From Garcia nutans (Eukaryota; Streptophyta; Magnoliopsida; Malpighiales; Euphorbiaceae), in the NCBI GenBank assembly GCA_947685225.1, contig CANTUV010000076.1:3968001-4032000 (forward strand): DNA of 64,000 bases. Reading direction: 5' to 3'. Positions 22,501 through 34,458 of this stretch are shown one piece after another; the stretch's first letter is position 1; every line of letters begins with the position of its first letter. Under the pieces are notes generated by a model. The model saw nothing but the letters and a program-made list of their open reading frames with translations, was not told the DNA's origin and ran no database searches. A program made the position numbers and the translations under genes.

Positions 22501-22884
22501 TTAGAGGAGGAGAGTGGTATTAATTTGTTGCATGGTACAATCAACGTTAGGGTCAATAGGGACAGGAACTTGGACATGGCACAAGGCAGGAATTTGCTTA
22601 GCTTTCTGAGGAATAATACCAATAGAAGGAGCAGCCTGTTTGAAACATTGGCAAAGCTCTTGGCGTATCTCTTTACTGATAGCCTGTTTGTTTAACGTAT
22701 CAACAGCCAAACAACAAGGGGCATTGGGTGATTGGTTAGTGCCCACCAAAAATGGAAGACATGGCTGCAATTCAGTTATGGCTTCACTGCATGAGATGCC
22801 TTCCACACTCTTTACACTAATAATCATCAAAAGCAAAATCACTAACCCAAATGCCCATATATTCATTATCATCTTTCTCCCCAT
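22501..22884 (-). CDS. Non-specific lipid transfer protein, type I-like
   Basis: An intact 127-codon gene for a small secreted lipid-binding protein; family members shuttle or present lipids in the cell wall and cuticle. Residues 1-29 form a signal peptide: basic start MGRKMIMN, hydrophobic core VILLLMIISV, likely cleavage near VEG-I. The mature part has the eight-cysteine motif: C32-x9-C42-x14-CC57/58-x19-C78-x-C80-x21-C102-x13-C116. The spacing fits type I nsLTPs, and R74 is the conserved arginine before the CxC. The start could also be Met5 or Met7; the first ATG is kept because a TATA box lies 71 bases upstream. An 11-residue tail after the last cysteine is longer than usual. Many nsLTP genes have an intron near this point, but no donor is seen here. 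A broken tandem copy lies downstream at 20402-21485. The exact subtype and lipid are unknown. Confidence 0.88.
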   Translation of the reverse strand: MGRKMIMNIWAFGLVILLLMIISVKSVEGISCSEAITELQPCLPFLVGTNQSPNAPCCLAVDTLNKQAISKEIRQELCQCFKQAAPSIGIIPQKAKQIPALCHVQVPVPIDPNVDCTMQQINTTLLL

Positions 22885-22954
22885 TACACAAACTCTGCAA
22901 TCTCTCTACTTTGAACTTTGTTGTTTGGTGCACTTAGCTTATGCCTAGTTGATC

Positions 22955-22962
22955 TATTTATA
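22955..22962 (-). promoter_or_regulatory. TATA box of the LTP gene
   Basis: TATAAATA on the minus strand, 71 bases upstream of the first ATG. This leaves room for a 5' UTR of about 40 bases. The equivalent position upstream of the pseudogene is altered. Confidence 0.65.
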
Positions 22963-23224
22963 GATAGTGTCGTCATGCATTATTAATTCCTTCCTTTTTA
23001 TTATTTTTTCTATGCAAATGAATTCAAGCATTGTGGCCCTCTCACAACTATTATTATACTAATGAAAATTCATGTTGATAAATGGATAAATTCAAACTTG
23101 AAAAATTTTCTATTTCATGTTTTTTTTTTATTTCTCACATGTATCTATCCGTTTAACAGTTTAAGTGTATGATTAATTTTGTTTGGGCGCATGTAACATG
23201 TTAAGGTTCTTTGCTCCTTTCTAA

Positions 23225-23290
23225 AGAAGTATTTAGTAAGATTCGAACTCCCGCTTTCACTTACTTATTCAGCCATACTTAACCATCTTG
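23225..23290 (-). mobile_element. tRNA-derived SINE relic
   Basis: On the minus strand a box A-like TGGCTGAATAAG is followed by a box B-like GAGTTCGAATCTT about 30 bases on, with 'gatggttaagta' upstream. The spacing matches a tRNA-like promoter. Ends, A-tail and target duplications were not found. Confidence 0.45.
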
Positions 23291-24055
23291 AGTTCTATTT
23301 CATAATATTTAGATGTTAGAGCTAGTTGCAGCTTTTTTTTCCCCAACTATTAAGAACTTATTTAGTAAATTAAACAAATTAAGAGTTATGAGTTGTTTTC
23401 TATTGATTTTAAAACTCTCATTAATATTCAAACTTGTATCTATCAACTAATAGTTGATACTATTTTTTTTACTATATTATTCCTCAAACTTTTATCTTTC
23501 TAATAATTATTACTAATGAAATTATTTTTCTCAAATTAATTTTTATCTAATATATTTTTTTACAAATAATAAAAAATTATTACTATATTATTTACTATAT
23601 TCACATTTTAAAAATTTATAAAAGTTAAACTTTATTTTTTAATTAATATTTTTTTTTGTAGTATATTAAAATTGAAATAATACATATACAAAAGATAATT
23701 ATACTTTTGAAAGGTACATTGCTAAATTTTTATCAAATACTTAAAATTTACTAGTCATTAGCCATTGATATAACTATTAATCATCAGTTATTATAAATAA
23801 TTAAATCAAATATAATATTTTTTTAATATTATATTAAGTAGAGATGAATTGATTTTAAATTTATTATTTAAGAAAAGTGCATTTAGTGCTAAGCCGTGCA
23901 AATATAGCATTAATTACATAAAAGAATAAATGAGATTTTTTTAGAGTAATAAGAAAGAGCATTTAATATGGCTAATATTCAAATTTTAATATTTACCCTT
24001 ATTTTTATCTTATTATTTGGACTATAATAGTATGAGTTATAGAATAAAAGAGGGG

Positions 24056-24362
24056 TTAATTACAGTAACTAAATTTTTATAACTTTTCATAAAAATTACT
24101 AAATTTTAATCTATTAATTAAAATTTTTTAATTTTTAATATTATATTAATTAAATTTTTAAACTTTAATATATTAATTAAAAAATAATTATTTTTTAATA
24201 TTGTATTAATTAAATTTTTAAATTTAATTTTTAATAATTGGAGAATAAAATAAAAAAAGAATTGAGAGAATGAAAAAAAAATTAAAATTTTTAATTGGTA
24301 AATTAAAGTTTAGAAATTTTTATATAAATTAGTAAAAGTTTAGCTAATATTTATGTAATTAA
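24056..24362. mobile_element. MITE-like element with long inverted ends
   Basis: The first about 65 bases (TTAATTACAGTAACTAAATT...) reappear in reverse complement at the end (TTAATTACATAAATATTAGC...) with moderate divergence. The 307-bp interior is non-coding and contains direct repeats of 'tattaattaaatttttaaa'. The superfamily is not assigned because the target duplication is unclear. Confidence 0.5.
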
Positions 24363-25084
24363 AAGAAAAGAAAAAAGAGTAAACATAGTTTGATGCGAAC
24401 CCACTTCATGCTCGAATTAATGGCAAAGGTCGAAAAAGTGTGGTCCAGCCATACCTAATTCTGTAAAAGTAAACTGACAAACCTCTTTAATTTAATTTAA
24501 ATATTAATTAAGTAAAATTAGTTCGCCACTCAATTTAATGCATTTTGTTCATTTGTGTCTAAATCATAATTACTTTCTGTCTCTTATCCTTAATTCATAC
24601 GTACTTTTCTGTGATTGGTATAAATTATACGTTTCATTTTTTCTTTTGGCTTTTTTGAACAAACTAACTATTTTTAGAAGCATATATACCTTTCCTATTG
24701 GGACGATGTCATAATAATTATTTATAAAGGCATGCAAAATTTTATACATGATAAATTTATAATTATTTTTAAAATTAGTAACTCTTTTTATAACTTATTA
24801 AAAATAATATCATAAAAATATTTTATGAGTTGATAAAAAAAAGAGACTGCATGTACCAATTTTATAAGAGCAAAATAAATTATTGCTGTAATAAAAAAAT
24901 AAATTTAAGTATTCTTTTCAATCTAAACTAATTACTATTATATATAGAATTTTATGAACTGAAAATTCTTATTTATATATCTATACTTATAAGTAAAAGT
25001 TCTTGATGATTAAATTATAATTTTCATAATGTTCTCAGCTTAGATTTTATTTTTCTAAATTAAATATATAGAAAGAAAAATATC

Positions 25085-25140
25085 TACAAAACTCGAATTT
25101 AAAATTTAGATAAAAGCAATAAACTCTTGACCACTAAGCC
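25085..25140 (-). mobile_element. Possible SINE head relic
   Basis: On the minus strand GGCTTAGTGGTCAAGAGTT precedes a weak box B-like 'aaattcgagttttg'. The arrangement and the 'tcaagagt' core resemble the SINE at 8655. It is strongly decayed. Confidence 0.3.
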
Positions 25141-25870
25141 TGTTTAGGCATATTTAACAAAATAATATTTAACTATTTTAATAATAATGAAATGTGGTAG
25201 TCTATATTTCTTTCTTTTTTTCTCTAACTTATATATATATATATATAATAAAATTTAATAGATTGATTTATGAAAAGTAATTTAGTCTGAATGAATCCCT
25301 CAAATAAAAAATTAATTGTATACACACAGCATATGTTTTAAAAATGAAAAAAAAAATATTACTTACAACTGTTAAGAAAAATCTCAAAAATGATTCACAC
25401 TGTTATAAAAAAAATAGTCCTAGCTAGGGTCATCTAAAAACCAGAAAAAAATTATCAGAATATTATTTATTATGGGATTCAAATGACACTTCTAAAAAAT
25501 TTGGACAGAATTTCTCCTATTATAGACTTAATCCCCTGAATATAGACAATGAACTAAATACAAAAATACATCAAATGGCTCTATAAACTATCAATAACAT
25601 AATATCATCACATCTTCAGTATAACATAGAGTCCACAATTCACATAACAAAATAGAAACTATGACAAGTAATTGAATAGAAAATTTTTCTATACTCAACA
25701 ACCTTAATTACTTTTCATTGACTATCTATAATTATCTCAATTAATAACAAATAATTATTTCAACCGATCATTAACTTATTCAATATATAGAATTATCTAA
25801 TTCAAATTATCAAATTAAGCATTTATAATTAATTCTAGATTATCAAATAAAGTTCATTAAAAAATTATAA

Positions 25871-26695
25871 TGAGACGTTTGGTTGGAGGTGGAATGAGAA
25901 TAGAAATAAACCATTTCTATTGATGTTATATGGTTAGGTAAAACAGACGAAAGTAATGAAATTCACATTATTTTATAAAAGAGAATAAGTAATTTTTTAT
26001 CTATTTCTTGTTAATTAATTTTAATTTTTAACCGAAATAAAAATTTTTTAAAAACCCTTATTTTTAAAAGAATAAAATCAAAATCTATTTATATTTTAAA
26101 ATAAAATAAGTATAATTTATTTATTTTTTCTAATTATGAATATATATATAATTTTTAAATAAAATAATTATAAATTTATTTTTTTCTTTTTTTTAATAAA
26201 ATTGAACTAGATTTTTAAAATAAAATATAATCAATTTAATAATTTTCATCATTTTTTTTCAAATTACAATATCTCTAAATTTTTAATAAATTAATTTACT
26301 TTTTTTAACAAAAATTAAATTAGTTTTTTTGAATTTTTAAAATAAAAATATAATAATTTTATTTTTTTTATTTTTTCTAATCATAATACCTCTGAATTTT
26401 TTAAATAAAATAATTTATTTTTTTAATAATTAAACTATTTTTTTATTTTATGATAACTTAAATAAATTAAAATATGATACATTTTAATTATTTGAATAAT
26501 ATTTAATTTTTTAAAATAAAATATTTTAAATAATTATTTTATTATTATTTCAATTCTATTGTAATTTAAATTGCTTTAAAGAGAATTAAATTTTAATTTT
26601 AAAATAAATAATAAATAAATAATTATTTTAATTTTAATTTTATATTTATTTAATTTAATTTTAATTCTTATTCTAAATTTCAAACCAAAAACTCA
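25871..26695. mobile_element. Putative terminal-inverted-repeat element
   Basis: The left end TGAGACGTTTGGTTGGAGGT and the reversed right end TGAGTTTTTGGTTTGAAATT are similar over about 35 bases. The 825-bp interior is very AT-rich and non-coding. No target duplication was confirmed, so the boundaries are approximate. Confidence 0.4.
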
Positions 26696-26723
26696 TCAAA
26701 CATGTATCGATAGCCTCGTCAAC

Positions 26724-26841
26724 GAATAATTATACAATGAAAACCGTTGTATTACAATAATGGTAATATTATCACAACATTGTCATATGTTGATATTCGA
26801 TTGGCTTGTTGTAATACAACAGTTTCATTGTATAATTATTC
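26724..26841. mobile_element. 118-bp MITE with 34-bp inverted repeats and 9-bp target duplication
   Basis: The left arm begins GAATAATTATACAATGAAA and ends GTTGTATTACAA. The right arm is its reverse complement with about two differences over 34 bases. The perfect 9-mer CTCGTCAAC flanks both sides (26715-26723 and 26842-26850). A 9-bp duplication points to the Mutator superfamily. About 50 bases separate the arms, so a transcript would fold into a near-perfect hairpin. No protein is encoded. Confidence 0.9.
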
Positions 26842-27539
26842 CTCGTCAACAGCTAGCTAGGCTTAGAGATATAGGGGGGCGTGCGTCGCCTTTTGAATAG
26901 CTGCTGATTGGCCCTCCTAATAAAAATTTTTCGAGTTTAAAAACATCCACAATAAATTTTTTTAATATTAAACTAATTATATATATCAAGATATTGTATT
27001 AATAAACTATTAACATATAAAAATAAATAATATTGAATATTCATTTTAAATATAGTATATGGATAATATTATCATTTTATTAAGTGAAAATATAGGATGG
27101 AATATTTTCAATAATCATTCACAAATACTTATAATTGATAAAACTTTTAATAATTATTCAAAATACTAATCTAGCGATATAAATAAAATTATTTCAAAAA
27201 AGGAGGTACAATTCAATCATTCTTAGAAGACAATATAATATCCATCTAAAAAAGAAGACAATTTAATTATTCAATATTGCTAATTATTCTACCGATGAGA
27301 GAGAAAAAATAATTGATTGAATATTTAAATTCTTAATATGTTTAATGAGTATCCCAAATACAATATTTCTTTTATTGACTTGAAATACCTTGAATTTTGA
27401 TTTTTTTTATAATATAATAATTTTGAAAATAGGTTTTTTTATTAATTTCAAAATTTTAAAATTATTAACAATTCTAGCTTTTGATCAAAATTTCTCTATT
27501 AAACTTCTTAACTTTTTTCATTGACATATTACATCAATT

Positions 27540-28105
27540 TTAAAAAATAAAGGATATATTTTATTTAGTCTCTCATATTTAATTTAATTAACAAGTTCAT
27601 CCATCTTTTTTTTTTATAAAAGAATTAAATGGTTCTTCATATTTGTTCTTTAGTAAAATGTCCTTCCTTTTAAAGAAATTAAAATTTTCTGTTAAGTGAA
27701 AAAAAATAAAATACATATCAAAAATAAATAACGTTTGAGATTTTTTTACTTAAAATATAACTTTTAATATTATTAGAATATATAAAATTTTTAAAACATT
27801 TTAAAGAACAATTGAATTCCATTAAAGACTAACGTAAGAAAACTATTATATTACTTATGTACCAAAATTAATTTTTGATCTAATTAGACAAAGTGAAAAA
27901 AATAATAATAAATTCGAATTTTTTTTACGTATAATCAAGAGTATTTTATCTACTCTAAAAATTATTTTGAAAAATCCTTAAAGCTATCTTAACAAAAATA
28001 ATTTAATTAGTCTTTCAAAAAAGAGAGATATGAAATTGTTAATTAAATTAAATAAATAAGATACTGTGTAATAATAAATCCTTTATATTTTTAAACCTTT
28101 TTTTT
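27540..28105. mobile_element. Inverted-repeat element, probable MITE
   Basis: About 90 bases around 27542-27630 ('aaaaaataaaggata', 'atttaatttaattaacaa') recur in reverse complement around 28010-28100 with roughly 70-75 percent similarity by eye. The interior is AT-rich and non-coding, and the ends are not sharply defined. Confidence 0.35.
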
Positions 28106-28849
28106 AGAATAGGATAAAACTTCTATAAAACATGAGTTATCTCATTTATTTATCTCCTAATCCAAATAAGAGTTATATTGTTTTTTGTTTTAAAAAAGAA
28201 CATGCAGTTTCCAATAATATTAAACCTTGTTATATGCCAAAGAGAAAAAAATAATAATAAAAATAACAATTCTGATCAACGGTTATAATTGTGAACAAAT
28301 TTAAAATTTTAAGGTATAATGATTTATTTTTAAAATATGAAGGTTAAAAAAAATTTAAGATATTTTAAACTGATTGTCTCTCATTTTTAGAAAAAGGATA
28401 CAACTTTCCTCTTAAATAACATATTCCACTAATCATAATAAGGGAAAAAAATTATCAGTCCCCTTCTTCTTTCTTTTAGCAGTCCATCTTCCTCTTCAAA
28501 TTCAATTGAATTATATTGTAAACTTTTCCTATCCTCACTAATGTAGTATTTATAATAATTAATTCAAATAGATATAAAATATAAATGTAAACTTATGAGA
28601 AAATTTTTTGAAATTCATTAGGTTTGATTAATTACTTTACTTGCTGTAAAATTTTCTTATTTTAATTAAATACTTTATGCTGATAAAATTAAAATTTATT
28701 AAATTCATCTTATTTATCCATAGATTCATTTATATATTAAGGTAATGAATTAGTACGTAATGCATGCACTCAACATGGTGGGCTTTAAATGCCTGATTGA
28801 GAACGGCTCATTTAGCCTGCTTAGAAATTTAAAGAGGATTTACAAAACC

Positions 28850-29640
28850 ACCCTAAAAAAATAGTTTTATTCTTTAAAAAATACTGCACTTACAAAAAAA
28901 TTTTTCAAAAATACTAAAATTAATAATTTTTTTTAAAATACCGAACTCTTTCAAAAGTACCTCATTTCTCATCTCTCATTTTAAGTAATATTTTACTATA
29001 ATTTTTCTCTTTTTTTTCAAACTTTACTATTTATAAATATATTCTAATAAAATAATAAAAATTAATATTTTAAATTTTATTTTTAACATATAAAATATAT
29101 TAATATTTTACAAAAGAAAAATTTTAATTTTTATTATAAATAAAAAATGACACTCACAAAAATAAAAATATATATATATAAATATATTAATAAAAATTAT
29201 TAATTTTTTAAAATAAATTTTACATATTAAACAGATAAAATTTTTTTAAAAAAAGTTGATTTTGGTGTGTGAATATTGTGTAAATATTATATATATGTTG
29301 TATGTATGTTATGTATATGTTATAGATGTTGTATATATTATGTGGATATTATATATATATATATATATATTGGATGAATATAAAATTAAAAAAATAAAGT
29401 TAAAAATTTTAAATAAATTATATTAATAGTATATAAACGATATGCATATATTTGATATATGTTATTAATATTGGCATTATTTATTGTTTATATGTTACTA
29501 TTTTATACATACTGTGTATATGTTTATAGTTTTTGTGTGTAGGTTGAGAATATAAAATATATATATATATATATATTTGTGAATAAAAAAATATAAATAT
29601 AAATCAAAAATTAAAAATTAAAAAATAAAGTGTCGTAGAT
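28850..29640. repeat. Member of a dispersed AT-rich repeat family
   Basis: The segment 'ttatgtggatattatatata...gaatataaaattaaaaaa' then 'ataaagttaaaaa' at about 29338-29407 closely matches 6460-6517. Both copies lie near a block of short 'aaaaatac' phrases (28860-28960 and 5915-5985). A looser relative occurs near 55200-55400. Confidence 0.45.
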
Positions 29641-30245
29641 TTCCAAAAAAAAAGGAACTGGAACACCAAATCAAGGTGTCTGGTGTAAATTCCTTGAATT
29701 AAATGAAACAAACACAATGCGTACAAAGCCCATTTGTAGATTTTTCATTTGGTGATCTTTTAGCTCTACCCCACTGCCTATGCTGTCTCCATTTTTCTGG
29801 ATGCAGCATGTATCATGCTATCAATATTTTTTTTTTTTGAAATTCTTATAAAAATATTCTAAAAAAATAAAAATATTCTCAAAAATTAAAAACATTAACT
29901 TATAATAATAATTTGAGCGATTCTTCTCAATAGACCTATGTATGATCATTTTTCAAATTGTTGATCACTATTTATTTCACCATTGAAAGAGAAAAGAGTT
30001 ATTATTAGTTATTATTATTATAGAAATTTAAATAATGATATATAAAGAATCTAATTTCCACCATAATTGAGATATGGTTGACAAAATTAAGACATGAAAC
30101 TTACTAGATTGAAATAATTACTAATACAATATGCTTATAATCATTATGCCAACAAAATTAACAATCGAACCAATCATGCATATTATTTTTAACAAAATAA
30201 AATTCAAAATCAAATAGTGATCGCCGAATTATCTTTTTTCACTTC

Positions 30246-30262
30246 CCATTTTTCACAACTAT
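30246..30262. repeat. SINE target-site duplication, left copy
   Basis: The 17-mer CCATTTTTCACAACTAT is repeated exactly at 30355-30371. Confidence 0.92.
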
Positions 30263-30354
30263 TTTTTTTTTAATTTGGGAGAGGGGGGAGGTGTCGAATT
30301 CGGGTCCCGTGATATTCCGGTCATGAGCTCAACCGCTCGGCTAAAGATTCTTGA
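30263..30354 (-). mobile_element. Very short tRNA-derived SINE with perfect target duplications
   Basis: A 92-bp insertion read on the minus strand. It contains a box A-like TTAGCCGAGCGGTTGAG, then a box B-like GGGACCCGAATTCGAC about 30 bases later. A C-rich stretch and an A-rich tail (T-run 30263-30271 on the plus strand) follow. The 17-bp duplications on both sides prove LINE-type retroposition. The head resembles a tRNA more closely than the other SINE-like pieces in the window. The family is not recognised. Confidence 0.87.
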
Positions 30355-30371
30355 CCATTTTTCACAACTAT
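30355..30371. repeat. SINE target-site duplication, right copy
   Basis: Exact copy of the 17-mer CCATTTTTCACAACTAT. Confidence 0.92.
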
Positions 30372-30897
30372 ATATATATATATGTATATATATATACAAA
30401 TAATAATATTTATCAAATAATTATTTCGAGGATATATATTAACGTTAAAATTTATGATAAATTTTACACACAACTATTATTTTTTTGAAATATTAAAATA
30501 AGGAATTTAAATTAGAGATGATACATAAATTTAATATATATGTGTATATGAAATATTAAAATTAAAAAAAAATAAATTTTGGAAAGTGTTATGATAATGG
30601 TGGGAGAAATGCAGAAGAAGCAATAATGAAGAGAAACCCACAAAAATGGTGCCACCCACATGCATTTCCAATTAATTTCATCTCTTTCGTTCCTATCCTT
30701 TCCTTTTTGGAAAGAAAACAACCCACACAACCCTCGTATCATCTTTTATTAATTTATATATATATATATTATAAACTTTTTTATTATTTTTTTTAATTTA
30801 ATTTTTTTTTAAAAAAAGTAAAAAAAACCACACGTACGGGTCTGTAATGAGTTGTCCCCACATTGTAATGTTATGTGATTTTCTGGGACCAAATTGG

Positions 30898-30909
30898 TTG
30901 CACGTGCAA
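30898..30909. promoter_or_regulatory. Palindromic G-box-like site
   Basis: TTGCACGTGCAA is a perfect 12-bp palindrome with the CACGTG core bound by plant bHLH and bZIP factors. No gene start is identified next to it, so its role is speculative. Confidence 0.25.
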
Positions 30910-32680
30910 TCACAGCAGATTTTTTTTGCCTTGTACCATTTCTTTCTTCCTCCTTTTTTTTCTTACTTTCTTCTCTTTACTTTTTTAAAAAAGAATTTAC
31001 CTCAAAAAGAAATAAGTTTAAGATTTTACCAAACCAAACCCCAATTTAAGTATCAATTTAATATAAGTCTAAACTCACAAATAGTTCAATTCCCAGTTGG
31101 CCTTTGAGTGACCATGCAATATGAAAAAATGTATATACACTCACTCATTTAATTTACTAGAATAAATAAAAATTAAATACTTATTATAAATATATATATA
31201 TATGGTCACAAGTGTGGACCAAAAATATCTAAACCCATCAACCATGTTAAGATTATATATAGTGAAATTTCAAGTAAGGTGCATTGAAATATAATTTAAG
31301 GATCATACAACAATAGACTAATTAAGCTTGAATCGCTTTCAACATTTGACGCATCAATATAATTATTTTATTTACAAAAGATGCAATAAAACTTCTTATT
31401 ATGTCTTAGACAATGACTTTAGCCTAAAAGTCATTTTGTTTTCTAATAAGTTAAAATAGGAGTCACATCAATTCAAAATCCTCAAATAGTTTTTAATTAT
31501 TTTCACAATGTAAAGGTAAGTTCATTTAAAACTTAGATCTAATAAGAGATTTCCATTAACATTGTCCATTAATTAACAACTAATTCATCTTTTCAATTCA
31601 TAATTAGAGTAACTTAATTTAAAGTTGGAAATTCTTTAAATTGAAATTATGAATTATATATATATATTACGAATTATAATTTAAATTCAATTTTATCATT
31701 TACTCACAACACTAAGAATTAGAGATGTATGGGTAAATCTCTTTGGTGAAGGTGGGCAGCGGGCGTGCTTGCTGTGGTCCTTTCACATTATGAATTGGAG
31801 AAAATGGAATCCCAAGCCCCTCTATCTTGCATCCAACCCCATGATAAACTAATATAATAATAATATAACATATTTAATTATATTAATTTGTTTTCACTTT
31901 TAACGTACAAAAGTTATATTAATTCTTTTTTACTCTTACCATTTGTTTTACTCTCATTATTAATCACAAAAATGAGAGCTACACGAGTTTAATCATTAAA
32001 TGAAATTTTCCATGTTAAATTCTTTAATATAAATTTCAAAAAGTAATCATTTAGAACTATTGTCTTATATTCACACGTTAGATTTACTTTAATTTTAAAA
32101 GTTAAAGTTGGACAATTTATTTCTCACTATTAATTGAATGATATTTTGGTTGCATTATGATTTTTAAAAAGTTAATTATATAATTTTTTTATTAATAATA
32201 TTATATTTATTTTTTTTATAAATAATTTATATAAATAAAATATTAATTTTATTAAATTTTTATGACTATTTAATAAGATGTTTTACATAAAAATAAAAAA
32301 ATAATATTTTATCAAAAAATGAGATTAAAAAATTTTATATGAAAAGGCAATTATATTCTAATTTAACTGTCTAATTCAATACATAATTTAAATAAATAAA
32401 AAAAATAATATAAGGACGGTTTAAGTATTATTCAAACTTTCTTAATAAAAATTAAATTATATCTAAATTGATTAATATTTTTTTATATATCTTTTAAATA
32501 CGATGATATAATATTTTTTAATAAAATATAGTCATGTTACTGTATTTTTATAAAATATATTCTCAGTAATTAATTTTTTTTATAATTTATTAAATACACT
32601 ATTAGTAAATTTGAGATTTTCCACATTTGTTGCAGAATATTTTTTTAACAATTAGTTTAATTAAAACAAAGGCCATTAAT

Positions 32681-32832
32681 TAGAAAGACAATTAATTAGG
32701 TGTCTTTCTAAGGAATTTAAAATTCGATCTAATAATCCTTTTATACGATACTAGAAAGACAATTAATTAGGTGTATTTCTAAGGAATTTAAAAATCGATC
32801 TAATAATCCTTTGACGATACTAGAAAGACAAT
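32681..32832. repeat. Tandem duplication, about 70-bp unit
   Basis: Two near-identical units, 32681-32751 and 32752-32820, begin TAGAAAGACAATTAATTAGG. A partial third follows from 32821. Few differences separate the units, so the duplication is relatively recent. Confidence 0.9.
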
Positions 32833-34457
32833 TTTTTTAATTTTTTACACAAAATATTAATTTGAAAAGAAAGAAGTATTAACTATACTAACTTTTTTTT
32901 TGCTCATATTAATTATACTAACTTAATCAATTTTTGGTGATGTATTTAATTCACATAAAAAGATAGTACAAAATTTTCAGTTTATATATAATTTATATTT
33001 AAGAAATATTTATTATACGATATATTATCATATATTTAAAATTTTAAATAAAACTTTATAATTATAAAATCGTCATTTCATATAATAATTATTTGACCCC
33101 TAAATTTGAACTAAAATTAAGAACAAATATGCTTCTGCTTCTGCATGAAATAACTATTTTCTTTTAATTTAATTTTTTTTTTGTATTTTATGAATTAAAA
33201 GAATTTATTATACATATGCTATTTAAAAATGATGTGATTATTAATGATAAATTTTGATTTAACTATTTTTAACAATGATATTTGAAATTTTGATACTAAT
33301 AGAGCCTGGTTATTAATGATAGTAGTATTAATTATGCTAAGTCCAAGCTCTTCAAATCTTTAGAAAGATTCCTTTAAGAACCGCAGAACAAATTGATTGG
33401 AAGTTGCAAGAAAAATACCAAAAATGAATCAGTCCTAGGAATGCGCACCGTTGCAGTAATTAGCATTCATACAGATTACACAGACCCAAGACAAAACATC
33501 TTATTGTTAAAAAAAAAAAGATCTTTGAGTCAACACATAGCCATAGCTAGGGTTCCACTCTAAATCTCCTAATTGTACTGTACTAGTTATCCTAAGTCCT
33601 AACTCCCAACCGCTCCAATTGCCAAAAACTTAGCAAATTTAGTTGCAAGCTTTTGCACATATCCAAAAATTAAAATTTTTAAAAAATTTGATCTATCAAT
33701 ACATAATTTTTTTATTAATTAAAATTTACTGTCCGATCAATTGTTAGATTTATTGTATATAAAATTAATTTACATATAATAGGTTGAGAATAAAAGTTCC
33801 TTTTTAAATTTATTCTAAAAATTAAAAAAAAATTATTCATGTTATATATATATATATAACTTAATTCAAAAAATATTTATAATTTTCTGATTAAAAAATT
33901 TTAAAAAAATTATGTATGCCTATGGAGTAGATGTATATAAAAGCTTGTACTAACTTTAGCAAATTCCTATTCTTTGATTATTAAAATGCATATATAATTA
34001 TTATACATTTTTTAAACTACATTTGACATATATATTTTAATGATAAATATAGAGAATAAATGAAACAAAAAATTAAAAAAAATTGATATTCTTATAATAT
34101 GCAGATTCCAAATTTAATCAAAATTAATTAAAAACGGTTTGAAATTTGAATATGTATAATATATGCATGTGGATGTTTCTTGATATATAATTTAGAGCGA
34201 TGAATAAGCAAAAACAGGACATTTACGTATAAGAAATTAGAATTATAATTTAGAGATGCAGACGCTGTGCTGACAACTAGAGTCATGATAAATCAGACGA
34301 GATCGAATGGAGCTGATAATTTTTTTTTTACTGATCATTAGATGTATATTTTAAAAGGATTATTTTTATCTGTCGAAGAATAAGGGTAGAGACTTAGTTC
34401 TCCTCTCTCTTCTCCTTTTGTTTTTTTTTTTTAAAGACTGGCTCTGCACTAGTCATC

Positions 34458-34458
<1 letters not shown>

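Larger units (their letters stand above)
22970..30245. other. Gene-free AT-rich region with MITE-like elements
   Basis: About 7.3 kb with no coding homology. It consists of AT-rich DNA, several inverted-repeat elements and SINE-like relics that are listed separately. A slightly GC-richer patch at about 26860-26930 ('ggggggcgtgcgtcgcc') has no recognisable identity. Confidence 0.65.

Noticed and set aside
26724..26841. MicroRNA precursor
   Set aside because: The hairpin is explained by terminal inverted repeats with 9-bp target duplications of a MITE; no known microRNA sequence was recognised.
30263..30354. Functional tRNA gene
   Set aside because: The sequence has box A and box B but no complete cloverleaf or acceptor stem, and it is flanked by target duplications, which fits a SINE.
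30512..31107. Two short open frames of 76 and 86 codons
   Set aside because: They have low-complexity composition, no recognised homology and no gene context.
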